This document shows, piece by piece, positions 63,871-64,000 of a stretch of 64,000 bases of DNA. How positions within the stretch are numbered: the first letter of the stretch is position 1; each line of letters opens with the position of its first letter. Below the pieces are notes generated by a model. The model saw only the letters and a program-made list of their open reading frames with translations, was not told where the DNA came from and ran no database searches. This DNA comes from Nereocystis luetkeana (taxonomy: Eukaryota; Sar; Phaeophyceae; Laminariales; Laminariaceae). The stretch spans positions 496,001 through 560,000 of the forward strand of contig JARUPZ010000024.1 in assembly GCA_031213475.1 (NCBI GenBank). The letters are read 5' to 3'. A program made the translations under genes and the position numbers.

Positions 63871-64000
63871 CTGGTCCGTCACACACACACAGCGACTGAA
63901 CCACCCCCCCTTCCCCCCCCTTCTAAGCACTACGTATAGGGCGATACGGTGGTGGTACATCTCAATAGCTACGGACCGTCTGAAGGATATAGCGGTTGTT

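Overview
This is a nuclear genome window from an intron-rich eukaryote. Two protein genes can be reconstructed exon by exon with GT-AG introns. They sit among short non-autonomous transposons, tRNA-headed SINE-like repeats, minisatellites and triplet arrays. Long introns (up to about 5.5 kb), a divergent gene pair with a promoter of about 300 bp, Ala/Gly homopolymer runs in a conserved protein and a very high load of short repeats together fit a brown alga (Phaeophyceae, stramenopile). That assignment is an inference; no rRNA or organelle marker is present.

Layout. Positions 1-8664 hold no confident gene, only minisatellites, an exact 452-bp tandem duplication, a 68-bp satellite and mobile-element fragments. 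Positions 8665-25788 (minus strand) hold a gene of 11 coding exons for a ZNF598/Hel2-type RING plus zinc-finger ubiquitin ligase; exon lengths sum to 3330 nt, 1109 aa plus stop. Positions 25789-26084 are a shared promoter. Positions 26085-34025 (plus strand) hold a five-exon Sec14-like CRAL-TRIO lipid-transfer protein of 278 aa, in which every intron is phase 0. Positions 34026-64000 hold repeats, MITEs, SINE-like elements and decayed coding blocks, including two opposite copies of what looks like the C-terminus of a retroelement polymerase. No further gene there could be proved.

The two genes are divergent neighbours and may be co-expressed. The first acts in ribosome-collision quality control and the second in lipid exchange, so no shared pathway is implied.

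The most interesting structure is inside the ligase gene. A 42-nt in-frame micro-exon duplicates the start of the next zinc-finger exon, and the two introns around this pair carry long triplet arrays that are complementary in the transcript, AGU-type upstream and ACU-type downstream. They could pair and loop out two frame-neutral exons, favouring regulated skipping or circular RNA. The lipid-transfer gene also carries two long inverted repeats in its introns. Window-wide, a near-palindromic 9-mer (TACCAGGTA or its complement) occurs about 30 times where well under one is expected. At least five dispersed short repeat families are visible and appear here without names.
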